Shown piece after piece: positions 50,921 to 61,006 of a DNA stretch of 64,000 nt. The stretch covers positions 1-64,000 of the forward strand of contig JAJNNX010000002.1 in NCBI GenBank assembly GCA_023159155.1, given 5' to 3'. Within the stretch, counting starts at the first letter, position 1; each line of letters starts with the position of its first letter. Made by a program: the position numbers and the translations under genes. Source of the DNA: Ustulina deusta (Eukaryota > Ascomycota > Sordariomycetes > Xylariales > Xylariaceae). The notes beneath the pieces are model-generated. The model was not told the origin of the DNA. It worked only from the letters and a program-made list of their open reading frames with translations, and searched no databases.

Positions 50921-51336
50921 TCGACTCGAACCCTTCCTAGACTTGCTGAAAATTATCATGAAAAATGGGCGGCAGAAAATATTGAGGTTCCCTTGGCATA
51001 ATGAATAGGTATAATTTTTCTGTACAAATGGATTAGGTATTTTAGATGGTGCCCACCGAATTCTTGAATCAGTATATATAAACCCCTGCTTGGTCTCATG
51101 ATTTCCCGAATGGTGTGACCGAATATTTGCGCAGAACCAATGCGCATTGGCGTTCTCGGTTTGGCTAGGTTAGGATGGTCCCGTCCTGGCGGCAAGCTAG
51201 TTTAAACAGACGATAATACGCAGGAATAATAGAGGTATTTATTGTTTCGGGCCCCTGTGGCATGCAACCAGATCTAATACCGGACATTGTCTAAATCGTG
51301 AGAACTAGATGGATTGGGTCTTTGCAGACCCGTCTT
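50921..51336. other. Short intergenic spacer between convergent genes
   Basis: Joint 3' flank of the chitinase and the acylpyruvase gene. Nothing else is seen. Confidence 0.5.
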
Positions 51337-52180
51337 TCATGTCTCGCCGTATACATAGGCACCTGTTGACTCCTCAACAGCGACTTCGATCTTCGATTCC
51401 TCAATTTCCTTTCCGTCGACTTTGATACCAGCGCGCATGACCTCTCCAGGGAGGACTGGTCCGACGCCCTTCGGGGTTCCTGTCAAGACGATGTCGCCCT
51501 TCTCCAAAGTCATAATTTTAGAGATAGCGCTCAGCATTTCAGGGACCCGAAAGAGAAAAAGGGTTGTCGAGTCGTCCTGCCTGATCTCGTTATTGACGGA
51601 CAGGTACAACTCTATGGCGTGAGGGTTGGGAATGGCCGATTTTGGAATGATGTTGCTCAGAGGCAGAAAGGTGTCGAAGCCCTTGTTGATTGACCAGGGC
51701 AAGCCCTTCTTTTTGGCCTCCCACTGCACATTCCTGGCAGTCACGTCGATGCCCAGGGCATAGCCTGCAAACCATTAGTCGTAGATGACAATGAGGAGGC
51801 GGGATGCTTACTCTCAATGGCGTCAATGGCACCTGCTTCATCCTCAACCGGAAAGTCCTTCAATGTCTTTCCAATGATCAGGGCAAGCTCAACCTCGTAG
51901 TGAAGATCGACCCCCTTAGGCCGTATAACTGGGCCTTCTCCCGGGAGCAGGATGGAAGTTGTCGGCTTCAAGAAGAAGAAAGGCTGTTTAGGCCGGGCGC
52001 TGTTGAGCTCGGCGACATGGTCTCTGAAAGGCACGCTGTCAGCCACCTACGCAGTACCCATGACAGAACGCAAGCTTATACTTACGCATAGTTGCGTCCG
52101 ATGCACACGACCTTGCGTGCCTGTCTGAGGCTGGATGCTGAAGATGAGGCCATAGCGAAGCCGCGACGAAAGACGTTCAT
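51337..52180 (-). CDS. FAHD1-type acylpyruvase / oxaloacetate decarboxylase (244 aa)
   Basis: Exons 52180-52086, 52023-51812 and 51764-51337 join in phase with introns of 62 and 47 bp. The protein opens MNVFRRGFAMASSSASSLRQ, an Arg-rich, hydroxylated stretch that could target mitochondria, then KVVCIGRNYA, a typical start of the FAH fold. PFFFLKPTTSILLPGEG, HYEVELALIIGK (metal-binding Glu residues), YALGIDVTARNVQW (Asp ligand) and ISKIMTLEKGDIVLTGTPKG define the family. Human FAHD1 is of similar length. The enzyme splits acylpyruvates and decarboxylates oxaloacetate in mitochondria using Mg or Mn. The start at 52180 is the only ATG upstream of GRNYA except the internal Met ten codons on, which would give a cytosolic form. 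Confidence 0.94.
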
Positions 52181-53179
52181 GATGACCAACTTCCCGGGGC
52201 AGCTTGCAAGCCGCCTCTCACGTTTTATAGACGTTTGATAGACTACACTTGACGGGAATATTTTATGGACGACTCCAACAGCTCGATGCGGGGCCGACGA
52301 GGTGCAGAGGCTGGGTTCAAGGGAGTGCGCGTCACAGTTGATGCACAGGAGTTGGTGATTCGCCAATGCGGCTTTATTTTCCTGCTCGGGTCGGCCTCCG
52401 GCAAGTCGTCGTTGAACCGAAGCTCGGTGGGGGACTACTTTTCGTCCTAGCAGGACGAATTGGCCGCGAGGGGGCGGTCGTAAATGTAAACCCGGTGAGT
52501 TCGGACGGCGCTAGGCCGCTTCCGTGAAGCCCGCCGTCAAGGAATACCTTGTCTATGAGATTAGTAATTAAGTAGATACCTAGTATATAATTACCTAAGG
52601 AACTCCTCTGACGACGTCATGCACATTACATTGTACTTGGCAGGTATATGATAGGTATCCCCACTTAGATGGAAAGCGATGTGATGCAAAAATGTGTAGA
52701 ATTTAATAAATACCTATAATAGGGCACTTAGTGCCACCTCCTATTCGTGGTGCTAGGGATGATTGTGTAACTACAGTGGTGGCTATAGTTACCTAGGTAG
52801 GTAATGTAGAGGTACCCGTACTATTTTAGGGAGAACCTCCAGGTCGGATAGCGGGGTCATGGCCTCCGACCACCTAGGTATGATCTAGACCTGACATGCC
52901 GCTTGCATTATTACCAAGCTGACAAGAAGCCGGTACGAAAATGGTGTGTTACACGCGCAACCGTGTGATAAGGTAAAACTGTAGGTACCTACCTTAGGTA
53001 ATCTCGATAATGATTTCTCTCTCCCCTGCGAGACGGAATATGACATCTTACCTACAAATCTCTAATGCACCTAAGGTTATGCCATCCGAAATTTCATCTT
53101 CGGACTAGTTTCTCACTCTCACCCACCCAACACCGAAATTGCATCGGACAACTAAACATCCCAAATTGTATGTGTTATC
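52181..53179. other. Divergent intergenic region with TAGGTA-type motifs
   Basis: This holds the promoters of the acylpyruvase gene (left) and the coiled-coil gene (right). It is rich in TACCTA/TAGGTA words (for example GTTACCTAGGTAGGTAAT near 52,788 and GTAGGTACCTACC near 52,981). No gene is supported. Confidence 0.55.
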
Positions 53180-53828
53180 ATGGAAGCTCTCCAGCTGGCC
53201 CAAATGCTGGCCGATCTGAATGATCTCCAAGCTGCTGTATGTTATATTTCTCATCCCGTCTGCGCCGCTGCTGCGACGGTATGGCTGACTTTGTCCTCTC
53301 GCCCTCCTACAGCAAGATCAAGACGCCGCGAAAGCCCTCGTGTCCGCCAACAAGACCCTTGGTTCCCAGGACCAACACAAACCCCAAGCAAATCACCAAC
53401 GAAGCGCTACCGAGGGTCACATAACCTCTCCTCCTCCCGCCGTTGGTCGCTTGACCGACAAATACGGTCGTCGCATCTTCTCCCCGCCACTCTCTAGAAC
53501 AACCTCTGCGACGCCTTCGTCGATACCGGGCACACCCCGTGGTGAACATGTGCGTCGCTCATGTTTCTCGACTTTACCATACTAATAGACCTCACAGGTC
53601 CCGGATTCGGACGTCGACAGAGCTTCCACTCTGCTCTCTCTCTACGAGATTCGCGCAAAGTTGAGGGAGCAAGACAACAGCAGTTTGATCAAGGCTCGAG
53701 AAAAAATCAATGCTCTAGCAGCAAAACAGCAACATCAGATGACAGTGGCACAGCAAAGGAAAAAGGCGTTTGCCCACCAACGAGACCGAAGTGAACCGCC
53801 CAGTATACATTACCCCAGCGGAACCTAG
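53180..53828 (+). CDS. Small conserved-looking coiled-coil protein (174 aa)
   Basis: Three exons join in phase: 53180-53236, 53313-53549 and 53598-53828; introns are 76 and 48 bp, the second with a TACTAAT branch site. The N-terminus MEALQLAQMLADLNDLQAA and the C-terminal segment LLSLYEIRAKLREQDNSSL, then KAREKINALAAKQQHQM, form amphipathic helices. The middle is Ser/Pro-rich with YGRRIFSPPLSRTTSATPSS, which could be phosphorylated. I do not recognise the family. The intact frame across two introns and the strong helix patterns argue that the gene is real. The small size and coiled coils would suit a structural adaptor, but that is inference. Confidence 0.75.
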
Positions 53829-55046
53829 GTCGTCCTCGAGGGTTTTCGGATTAATATGCTACGTGGCGAGCGGAGTTATACGGGATACCTACGTGATGAA
53901 TGAGTCGGGATTTAGGGAAATGCAACACGGCGCTGAGACTCTCACGGGTCGCATTCTTGCGAGGGGACTGGCGTAAGTTTAAGGGTTATGGTCCCCACGG
54001 GTTTCGCGTACTGGAAAATTCACTTTGGCCTTCCATAATATTGATGGTAATGAGGGAATGGAATACGAATATATGATGTTACGGACAATTATAGCTATGT
54101 TATGCATTCAAGGTTATACAATATGATTATCTATGGACTTAATATAAAATACGGAGTGGGCGTGGATCCCAATCATCCGCAGCGTTGATGATGTCTTGGA
54201 GTAAAAGCCAGCCAGTAGTTATGCCCCAGTGGCACCAAGTTGTGTCATAGAGCGTTGACGTAAGGCTGATTGGTTGCGCTTATTTTGACAAATGCAAGTT
54301 CTTCACATTTGCACGCGAAGTCTGTCACACTGCCTAAGACTGGTCTGAATCGTAGCAGTAATTGGAGGATGAAAGATAAGCACGATGGATGGAAAGACCC
54401 TGTCGCTAGCGTGAGAGTCACGCCGGATGATGTAGGGAGAGGACGACGAAAATTTATCGCGAATCATGAAACTATGATCTTCCAAGCCCAACCAAGTTGG
54501 TGGTGACACGATGCGGAAGGCGATAACAATGACAACGGGGAAAGGATGCTTTAGGCGATGATGTTGATATTTTGTTGTACTCCTTTAATATCATGTACGA
54601 ATGGAAAGTCTAGACACCACGACTGTCTCCGGATGATACCTACGCACTTATCAATGTCCTCTCCTTTGTTCCTTCATCTCCGCAAGTTTTCTGTTAACGG
54701 ACTGAAAAGACCTCCAGAAATATCAACCCTGAGTCTCAGACATTTACAAACTTTCACCATGGAAGATCTCTTATGCGAATCGGTTCCGAAACTGTGGGCA
54801 CTGGGGTCATTGAGGTTGTTGGTGCAGCCAATCATACTAAGCCCTCGCATCCGACTCGGAACCCGATCTTCCTTCGAGGCTTCTTATATACAGATACAAA
54901 TAGGCACGAGTATATAAAAAAGATATATAAACGTCGTGTGTTCTTGCAGTACATCGGTCATTTCTCAGTAGAATCTCACTCATAAGCATTACGAATTACT
55001 ACTTCAATACTCCGCAGACCTACCCAGTTGAAACTAAATATTCACC
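53829..55046. other. Intergenic region, no supported gene
   Basis: The short frames here have no recognisable features. The final ~60 bases are the leader of the hydrolase-fold gene (AAACTAAATATTCACCATG). Confidence 0.5.
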
Positions 55047-55693
55047 ATGACAAAGACCGCCTTCATCCTCCTCGACATCCAAACTGGGATTGTTGGGATG
55101 ATACAGAACACGATAAATGCAGACGAATACCTTGCTAAGGTCTCTTCAACTTTAGCGGCAGCCCGAAAAGCTGGTGTTCTTGTCGTACAAGTGACGAGTA
55201 AGATTCCGGAGTCGTGATTTCATGTTTTTGCAAGACCCGGAGTCTAACTCGTAACTTGTGGATTCGTATAGCCGGATTTCGACCAAGCTACGCAGACGCC
55301 TCACCACGAAACCAGATGACAGCGCGTGTGAGGGCTTCTGGGCAATTCAAGGACTCGGACGCGGCTGTGCAGCTGCATCCAGCGATCGCCGAGGCGGCGG
55401 CGGACGATATCCACATCAAGAAGCGACGGATATCGGCGCTCTACGGCAACGACTTGGACGTCGTGCTGCGGTCCTCGGGGATCGAGAAGATCGTCGTTGC
55501 CGGCCTCGCCACCAGTGGTGCCGTCCTGTCGACGGTTCGGCAGGCCTTCGACATGGACTACGAGATCACGGTGCTTGCTGATCTGTGCGCGGATTCGCAG
55601 GCTGACGTGCACGAGATCTTGCTCGGGAAGGTCCTGTCAAAACAAGCATCGATAGTGAATGCAGAGGAATGGGGAGTGTCGCTCGAGAAGTAG
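55047..55693 (+). CDS. Isochorismatase-fold protein lacking the catalytic Cys (190 aa)
   Basis: Exons 55047-55197 and 55272-55693 join in phase through a 74-bp intron. The start TTCACCATGACAAAG is well placed. The protein shows TAFILLDIQTGIV (the Asp of the triad), IHIKKRRISALYGNDLDVVL (the Lys) and VVAGLATSGAVLSTVRQAFD, where active cysteine hydrolases usually have Cys at the position of the Ala in SGAV. Related TSGxVLST proteins without Cys are common, so the role may not be classical hydrolysis. YEITVLADLCADSQADVHE ends the fold. It is a different subfamily from the broken gene at 34,040-34,880. Cytosolic; substrate unknown. Confidence 0.9.
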
Positions 55694-56275
55694 ATTATTG
55701 TGAATCTCGGGATATGCCCTCGTTGTCTGCATGAATAGATGGAGTAAAAGGAGCTAGAACAACATGGGGGAGACGGTCATGCAAACCTCACTAGGTAGTA
55801 CCAGATACCCAAGGCTCTCAAATACAAATAAATAAAAAATACTTGGAGGTTTATTGCCTGCTTAAAACAATTACCTACTAGGTATTTGAAGGAGCGGATA
55901 AATCAACATTGGAAGCCCGATAAAGATTGATAAGTCGGACTGGGTAATTTAGGCTGAAGGGACCCACATGTTAGGTAACATTTCCCGGGTACCTTAGCGC
56001 CCCGGGGGGGGTCGGCGTAAGCATTGCAGCAACCATTTCAGAAGTTCGAAAGCCTTACAGCTGAAGACATTTGCGGAGCCTTTACCAGCTGGCAACCATG
56101 TCGAGTTGGAAACCATTTCCATAAATAGATTCCATTTCTATATAGAAAAACCATACAAAAAAAAAACCACTTTAGGCAATATATATTTTCTAAGTACAGA
56201 AAGCATTACTGCAATTATATTGGTTAAAGTAAGCCTTTGTAATGGGCTATGTACTAGAAAAAAATAAAAGGGCTG

Positions 56276-56380
56276 CCACCCACTTTGCTACAACTGGCAA
56301 TCGAACAGCATACCTTTCGGTTGGTGTACTGTAGGACTCCAGCGTTCGCAAAGTGGGTGGCCAAGCCACTAGGCTACTAG
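56276..56380 (-). repeat. tRNA-like hairpin with pol III box-like words
   Basis: Perfect 13-bp inverted repeats CCACCCACTTTGC (56276-56288) and GCAAAGTGGGTGG (56348-56360) enclose 59 bases. On the minus strand TAGCCTAGTGG (56366-56376) fits the tRNA A-box pattern TRGYNNARNNG, and GTTCGATTGCC (56296-56306) is close to the B-box GGTTCGANNCC. The T-stem does not pair, so it is not a working tRNA; a tRNA-derived SINE head is possible. Confidence 0.45.
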
Positions 56381-56543
56381 TCAGAAATTTAAAAATCACC
56401 AAAGCAAACTGGACTATATACCCTCAACCAGATGTGGGGCAATAACAGGGGCTTGTATGGGCTAATTGCAGCACTTACAGCCTAAGCCTACACCTACACC
56501 TACACCCCCCCTAGCCAGGCCACATATATAAGTACTGCTAGCC

Positions 56544-56570
56544 ACCTACCTACCTACCTACCTACCTACC
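56544..56570. repeat. (TACC)n microsatellite
   Basis: Six tandem CCTA/TACC units interrupt the TIR element. The same word is scattered through the intergenic DNA of the right-hand third of the window. Confidence 0.9.
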
Positions 56571-57068
56571 ACTTGCCTACCTATATAATTGGCAACCGCA
56601 ACCTATACAAAGCAAACACCCATACAATTTGGACATGGTTTTCATGCTCGACATGGTTTCTATTTTGTAATAGTTACAGATTTTCGAAAGGTACACTAAA
56701 ATAGTAAGAAAATCGCATATAAAACCCTTGTAGCAATAATATCGGGCCAACAACAGCATGTCACTTTTTGGAGTAGTGGCCGCAAGACTTACAAGCGCTA
56801 AAAATCTTGCTGCAAGCCTTTTATAGAACCCCCCCGGGGCGCTAAGGTAGGTACTAGGTACTAGGTACCTACCTGCACCACTGCCTGTGACTGATAAAAA
56901 GACAAGGTCACCTACATACCTAAGCTGATAGATAAAGACGCGTCCGCAAAATCATCCACCGTTGACAGACGTCACTTTTTTCCCTCTCTCTACATAGCAT
57001 ACCGCGAGATAGCCCGCAACACATACTTATCACGGAAAAGCACGTCTCTACGACGTCCAATCACGCGG

Positions 57069-58826
57069 ATGGCGGCGAGCGTGGATGCAAAGCTCTTGAG
57101 AGCTACCAAATTCCCCCCGGAGTTCAACCAGAAGGTTGACATGCAAAAGGTCAATCTCCAAGTTATGAAGAAGTAGGTAGACAACCGTCCCTTGATCCTG
57201 TTACACTGCGCCGCAGCTAATCCACCATGTCGTAGATGGATTGCTAGCAGAATATCCGAGATCCTAGGCTCTGAGGACGATGTGGTTATCGAGCTATGCT
57301 TCAACCTGATTGACGGTCCTCGCTTCGTACGTTCGCTTCCTACCCTGTTTCGCTCCGACAACGATGCAGGAGAATTGACTTCCCCTTTGTAGCCCGACAT
57401 TAAATCCTTGCAAATTCAACTCACCGGATTCCTGGATAAAGACACGGCACCTTTCTGCAAAGAGCTTTGGAAGCTCTGCTTGAGCGCCCAGTCTAGTCCG
57501 CAAGGCGTCCCGAAAGAGCTTCTAGAAGCTAAGAAACTTGAGCTCATTCAAGAAAAGGTCCGCTGTCTGCTTGAACATTCAGCCTTCCCTGCAGCTGACC
57601 AAGCCTAGATTGATGCAGATAAAGCTGCGGAGGAGGCCCGCGTCCGCCGAGAAACACAGGAGCGCCGAGATCGCGAACTAGCCGAAACTCGAGATCGAGA
57701 TCGAGATCGACGGGACCGTGGTTTCCGGGGAGGCCGGGGGGATAACTGGCGCGGGGGCAGACGCGGTGGAGACAGAGCGTTTGATGATCGAAGGGGATTC
57801 GGACGCGGTACGGGTCGAGGCGCATCCCCTGCAAGACGAGATCGTGATTCGTATCAAGGAAACCGTGACCGCTATGTGCCCGAAGGGCGTCGTGGGGCAC
57901 GGGAAGACTCCAGGCGAGGGCGCTCCCCAACTCGTTCAGTATCTACAGATCCGCGGACTTCTTCTCGCTCACGATCGCTCAGCGACACCAAACGTAATCG
58001 GCGAAACAATCAAAGGTCTCCGAGTCCACCCCGACACCGGGCCGGGAATCAGTCCCCATCTCGTTACAGGAAGCGAGAGCGATCGACTGGCCGAAATAGG
58101 AACTCCCGAGGTCGCGGTAACCACAGCAGACACAACACGTCCTCCCCCGACAGTCATTCTGAGTCGGGAGGGACTAGTAGATCACGCTCGCCTGTCCGCA
58201 AAAGACGCAGATTCTCCAACTCGCCAATTCGCTCAAGGTCTCCCACACGCAGAGATAGTCGTCGTTTAAGCCGATCTCGATCAGTCTCGTCGTCTCGATC
58301 TCGGCCACGGTCACTGTCACGGTCTCGCAGTCCTAGAAGGCGGCAAGCGCGCGAATTAATCAGCCGCAGTCCGTCCCCTAACCGTCGCGGACGGCTAAGG
58401 CGATCATTCACGCGGAGCTTCAGTCGATCGAAATCACCAAAGAGTCACAGACGGTCTCGGCGCAGGAGCCCAAGTAGAAGCAGAAGCAGAGGCAGAGATG
58501 TTCGCGCATCTCCTGACAAGCCTGGCCCCTCAAAGAATCGGAGACACTCCGGCTCCCCCCGACCCCATGACAACAGACCAGCTGATATTTCGGAAGATGA
58601 AGACAGACCCCGATCACCTAGATATCACGCGGCCTCGGCGGCCGAGGAGGTTCGTTCTTCTTGATAGGGATTTTGTTTTTTTGGCTATTTCCCGTACCAA
58701 GAGCTGACTCTTTGTCGTCAGACCAAGACACCACAGCAGCAGGCCAACGAGCTAAAGGAGAAGCTTTTAAAAGATAAAATCATGAAGATGAGAAGAACCT
58801 CAAATGGCGACGCGGTTGAGAGGTGA
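57069..58826 (+). CDS. PWI-domain SR-rich splicing factor, SRRM1-like (501 aa)
   Basis: Five exons fit in phase: 57069-57172, 57236-57326, 57393-57557, 57609-58649 and 58722-58826. The first three encode the PWI domain (KFPPEFNQKVDMQKVNLQVM, KWIASRISEILGSEDDVVIE, LQIQLTGFLDKDTAPFCKEL), which binds nucleic acid in SRRM1/SRm160 proteins. A charged helix (IDADKAAEEARVRRETQERR) leads to an RGG-like stretch and about 230 residues of Arg/Ser dipeptides, the phosphorylated RS domain of splicing coactivators. The short last exon ends with a basic helix (LKEKLLKDKIMKMRRTS). The protein acts in the nucleus in spliceosome assembly and mRNA processing. The last intron starts GTTCGT, a weak donor; reading through gives an alternative end VRSS. 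The start is the ATG before AASVDAKLLRATKFPPEF. Confidence 0.93.
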
Positions 58827-59733
58827 CGCTAATCTTGCTAGAGATGCAGATTCAGTATCCCAGGAATGTGTCGGCTGTCTATCCCAGCGCGGACTCGTGC
58901 ATGGTATTGGATCGAGGTTAGTTACGTTATCATTTGCCCAACAGCTCGTTCATCAATAGCTTTGCCAGAAAAGCAATTAGAGAGACCCTTGAAGCACTAT
59001 GCATGTTTTATTCTTGCTATCCTACTACAAATTATCCGTCCCTTATTGCGATTTCACCAGATTATGAAAGGTTTAAGACTAGAAGTAAGTGATAACTTTT
59101 GATCCCCGATGCCTTCTCTTTGTGGTGGATTCGGTCTACATCACGAAGTATTCAAGCAGTTTCAATTTGTAAAAAATATGTTGAGCCGTGTCTGTAGTTG
59201 AGCCGGCATGATTGGATATAATGGTCCTTCATACCAGGGAGGCTTGTGAATGCCATCATACCTCCCTAGGTACTTCGGGTACCGGGTTAGAAGGCTACGC
59301 CACATAGAGGCAAGCTGCAATATCATTTTCGTAGCGGCCTGGGTCTTATGGATTGGGAGACCTTGGTTGGGGTCCTAAAGCTGCTTAGAGGAGAATTAGG
59401 TACTTGATGACATCCGGAAGAAAAGACGTTCTATTCATTCGGCAAGGGATGGATGCTTGATTTATTGTGGCCTGCCGCTTGAGCCCCGGGATGTTGTTAT
59501 GTAGGTAAGTAAGTACCTACGCCAAGGAATTGTGGCTTGGTGGCCCGGTCTGAAGTGGGCCACTGCCTCTGGTACCTAGGTACTCCCAAACGCGCAGCCA
59601 ATTCAGCGATTTATTAAATCCAACAATCACCTCCAGCCCGTCCTCTACTACCTACTCTTCGTCGGGTTTTTGGCGATCGCCGACCACCGACTACCTAGAC
59701 AGGAAGAGCTACACAGGTTTATTCGACTCCATC
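58827..59733. other. Intergenic region with TAGGTAC-type words
   Basis: The 3' flank of the PWI gene and the promoter of EAF6. Several GGTACCTAGGTAC-like words occur (59,269-59,283 and 59,571-59,584). No gene is supported. Confidence 0.55.
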
Positions 59734-60432
59734 ATGTCAGAAAATGTGCAGCCAGCCACGAGTTCTGGCGCCGGCGCCAACGGCGATCAACCAGGGTTTG
59801 CGCACTACGACAAGCAGCGACAGTACCTCAAGGAGCTTCTTCAAAACAGAAAACTCATCGAACGCCAGCTTGTGGGTTCTCCTCGCGCTCAAACTGCCAT
59901 GGACTCGAGCTAAAGTGCATTCCCCGCTAGGTCGCGCAAGAGCAGTCCATATTGCAGAAGGAGACCGAGTACCTCGAGGGCACGCCCTACGGCAACATCA
60001 TCACCGGCTTTGACGGCTACATCAAAGGCAGCTCGAACCCGACAGCCCAGCGCAAACGCAACGGCTTGATTGACCAGAACCGCATCTTTTCGCGGTCCTC
60101 CATTTCTCACAACCCCTCTCACGTACGCCACGACTCCCAATTCGATGCGGCTGCATCCATAAGCAGACACGGGCGAGGTATAGGGTAGGGAAGCTGACGC
60201 CTTTCGATAGCCCGACCATGCAGACGCCCAGTCGGCGACGTCGACGCCGGCCGCGCCAACACCCGTAGATAAAGACACCGGCTCGAACCATCCCACGCCC
60301 ACTTCGACAACAGACAAGAAGGGAAGCAGCAGCAAGAAAAAGAAGACAAAGAAGGATGCCGACGCCGAAGACAGCGAGATGGACACGCGCGAAGCCAAGA
60401 AAGTGCGCACACACTTCGGGGCGCGAAAGTGA
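59734..60432 (+). CDS. EAF6: NuA4 histone acetyltransferase subunit EAF6 (183 aa)
   Basis: Exons 59734-59871, 59931-60122 and 60211-60432 join in phase (introns 59 and 88 bp). The core FAHYDKQRQYLKELLQNRKL and QSILQKETEYLEGTPYGNII, then GFDGYIKG and RIFSRSSISHNPSH, is the full EAF6 domain: a coiled coil followed by the conserved TPYGNII-GFD-Y segment. EAF6 belongs to NuA4, which acetylates H4 and H2A in the nucleus, and in other fungi to NuA3. The last exon adds a low-complexity basic tail (SSSKKKKTKKD) that could be a nuclear localisation signal, then REAKKVRTHFGARK. The start context is ATCATGTCAG. Confidence 0.96.
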
Positions 60433-61006
60433 GGCGAACAGTAGCCCGCGTCCTACATTAACTATTAATTTCGCGTGCGTATTCTATGGCGTAAAACATT
60501 TCGAGGCGTCACGTTTATGGGCTTGCTTTTTTTTTTTTTCTATTTCGGTGCTTCTTCACGGTAAGGAGATGGAACGGAACGGTAGTTGGTTGTATAGTAA
60601 AACGCATGATACCCCCCCTCAGCTACTGGGTCTAGACTAGACTTACGAAATGACATAGATCAATCGGTAGCAAAAGCCACTGGAGTGAGCTGTTGGTTTT
60701 CCATTTCACCATTACACACATCGAGGAAATGCTGAGACTCCCTAGATTCTACTGTAGCCAAGCAGCCAAGACAGTGCAGGTACCAAGGTACAAACGTCCA
60801 GGGTTAGTAGTAAGTAGGTATGTATGTAGGTGGAGGAGGGGCCCTCGGTCTAAGGTTAGGTAGGTACACGTATTTATTCCCACTACGGCGCCACTGCGGG
60901 GTGACGATCAGTGAAGCTCTGGGGGAGCTTCGTTCCCATCCCTTGAACACAGATACCTGCCTACCTCCTACACCTACACGTCCAAGAGAGTTTCCTCCAT
61001 TCCAAA
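60433..61006. other. Intergenic spacer, EAF6 to S9 peptidase
   Basis: It contains a T homopolymer (60,527-60,539), TAGGTA-type words (60,812-60,866) and the leader of the peptidase gene. No gene is supported. Confidence 0.55.

Larger units (their letters stand above)
55992..56847. mobile_element. Non-autonomous TIR element with TA duplications
   Basis: The ends are perfect 19-bp inverted repeats, CCTTAGCGCCCCGGGGGGG, flanked on both sides by TA (55990-55991 and 56848-56849). The inverted similarity extends inward in diverged form: TTGCAGCAA with ATTT nearby occurs in both ends, and ACCATGTCGAG at 56094-56104 is matched by its reverse complement at 56652-56662. No transposase frame is found. 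TA duplications are typical of Tc1/mariner-type elements, so this is best read as a MITE of that class. It contains a tRNA-like hairpin (56276-56380) and a TACC microsatellite. Confidence 0.7.
55694..57068. other. Intergenic region occupied mostly by a TIR element
   Basis: Between the hydrolase-fold gene and the PWI gene lie a short spacer, the 856-bp inverted-repeat element (55992-56847), and about 220 bases upstream of the PWI start with repeated TAGGTAC words. No protein-coding gene is supported. Confidence 0.55.

Noticed and set aside
57718..58269. 183-codon alternative frame in the SR-rich exon
   Set aside because: It is a by-product of the Arg/Ser repeat codons; the other frame gives the RS domain continuous with the PWI domain.
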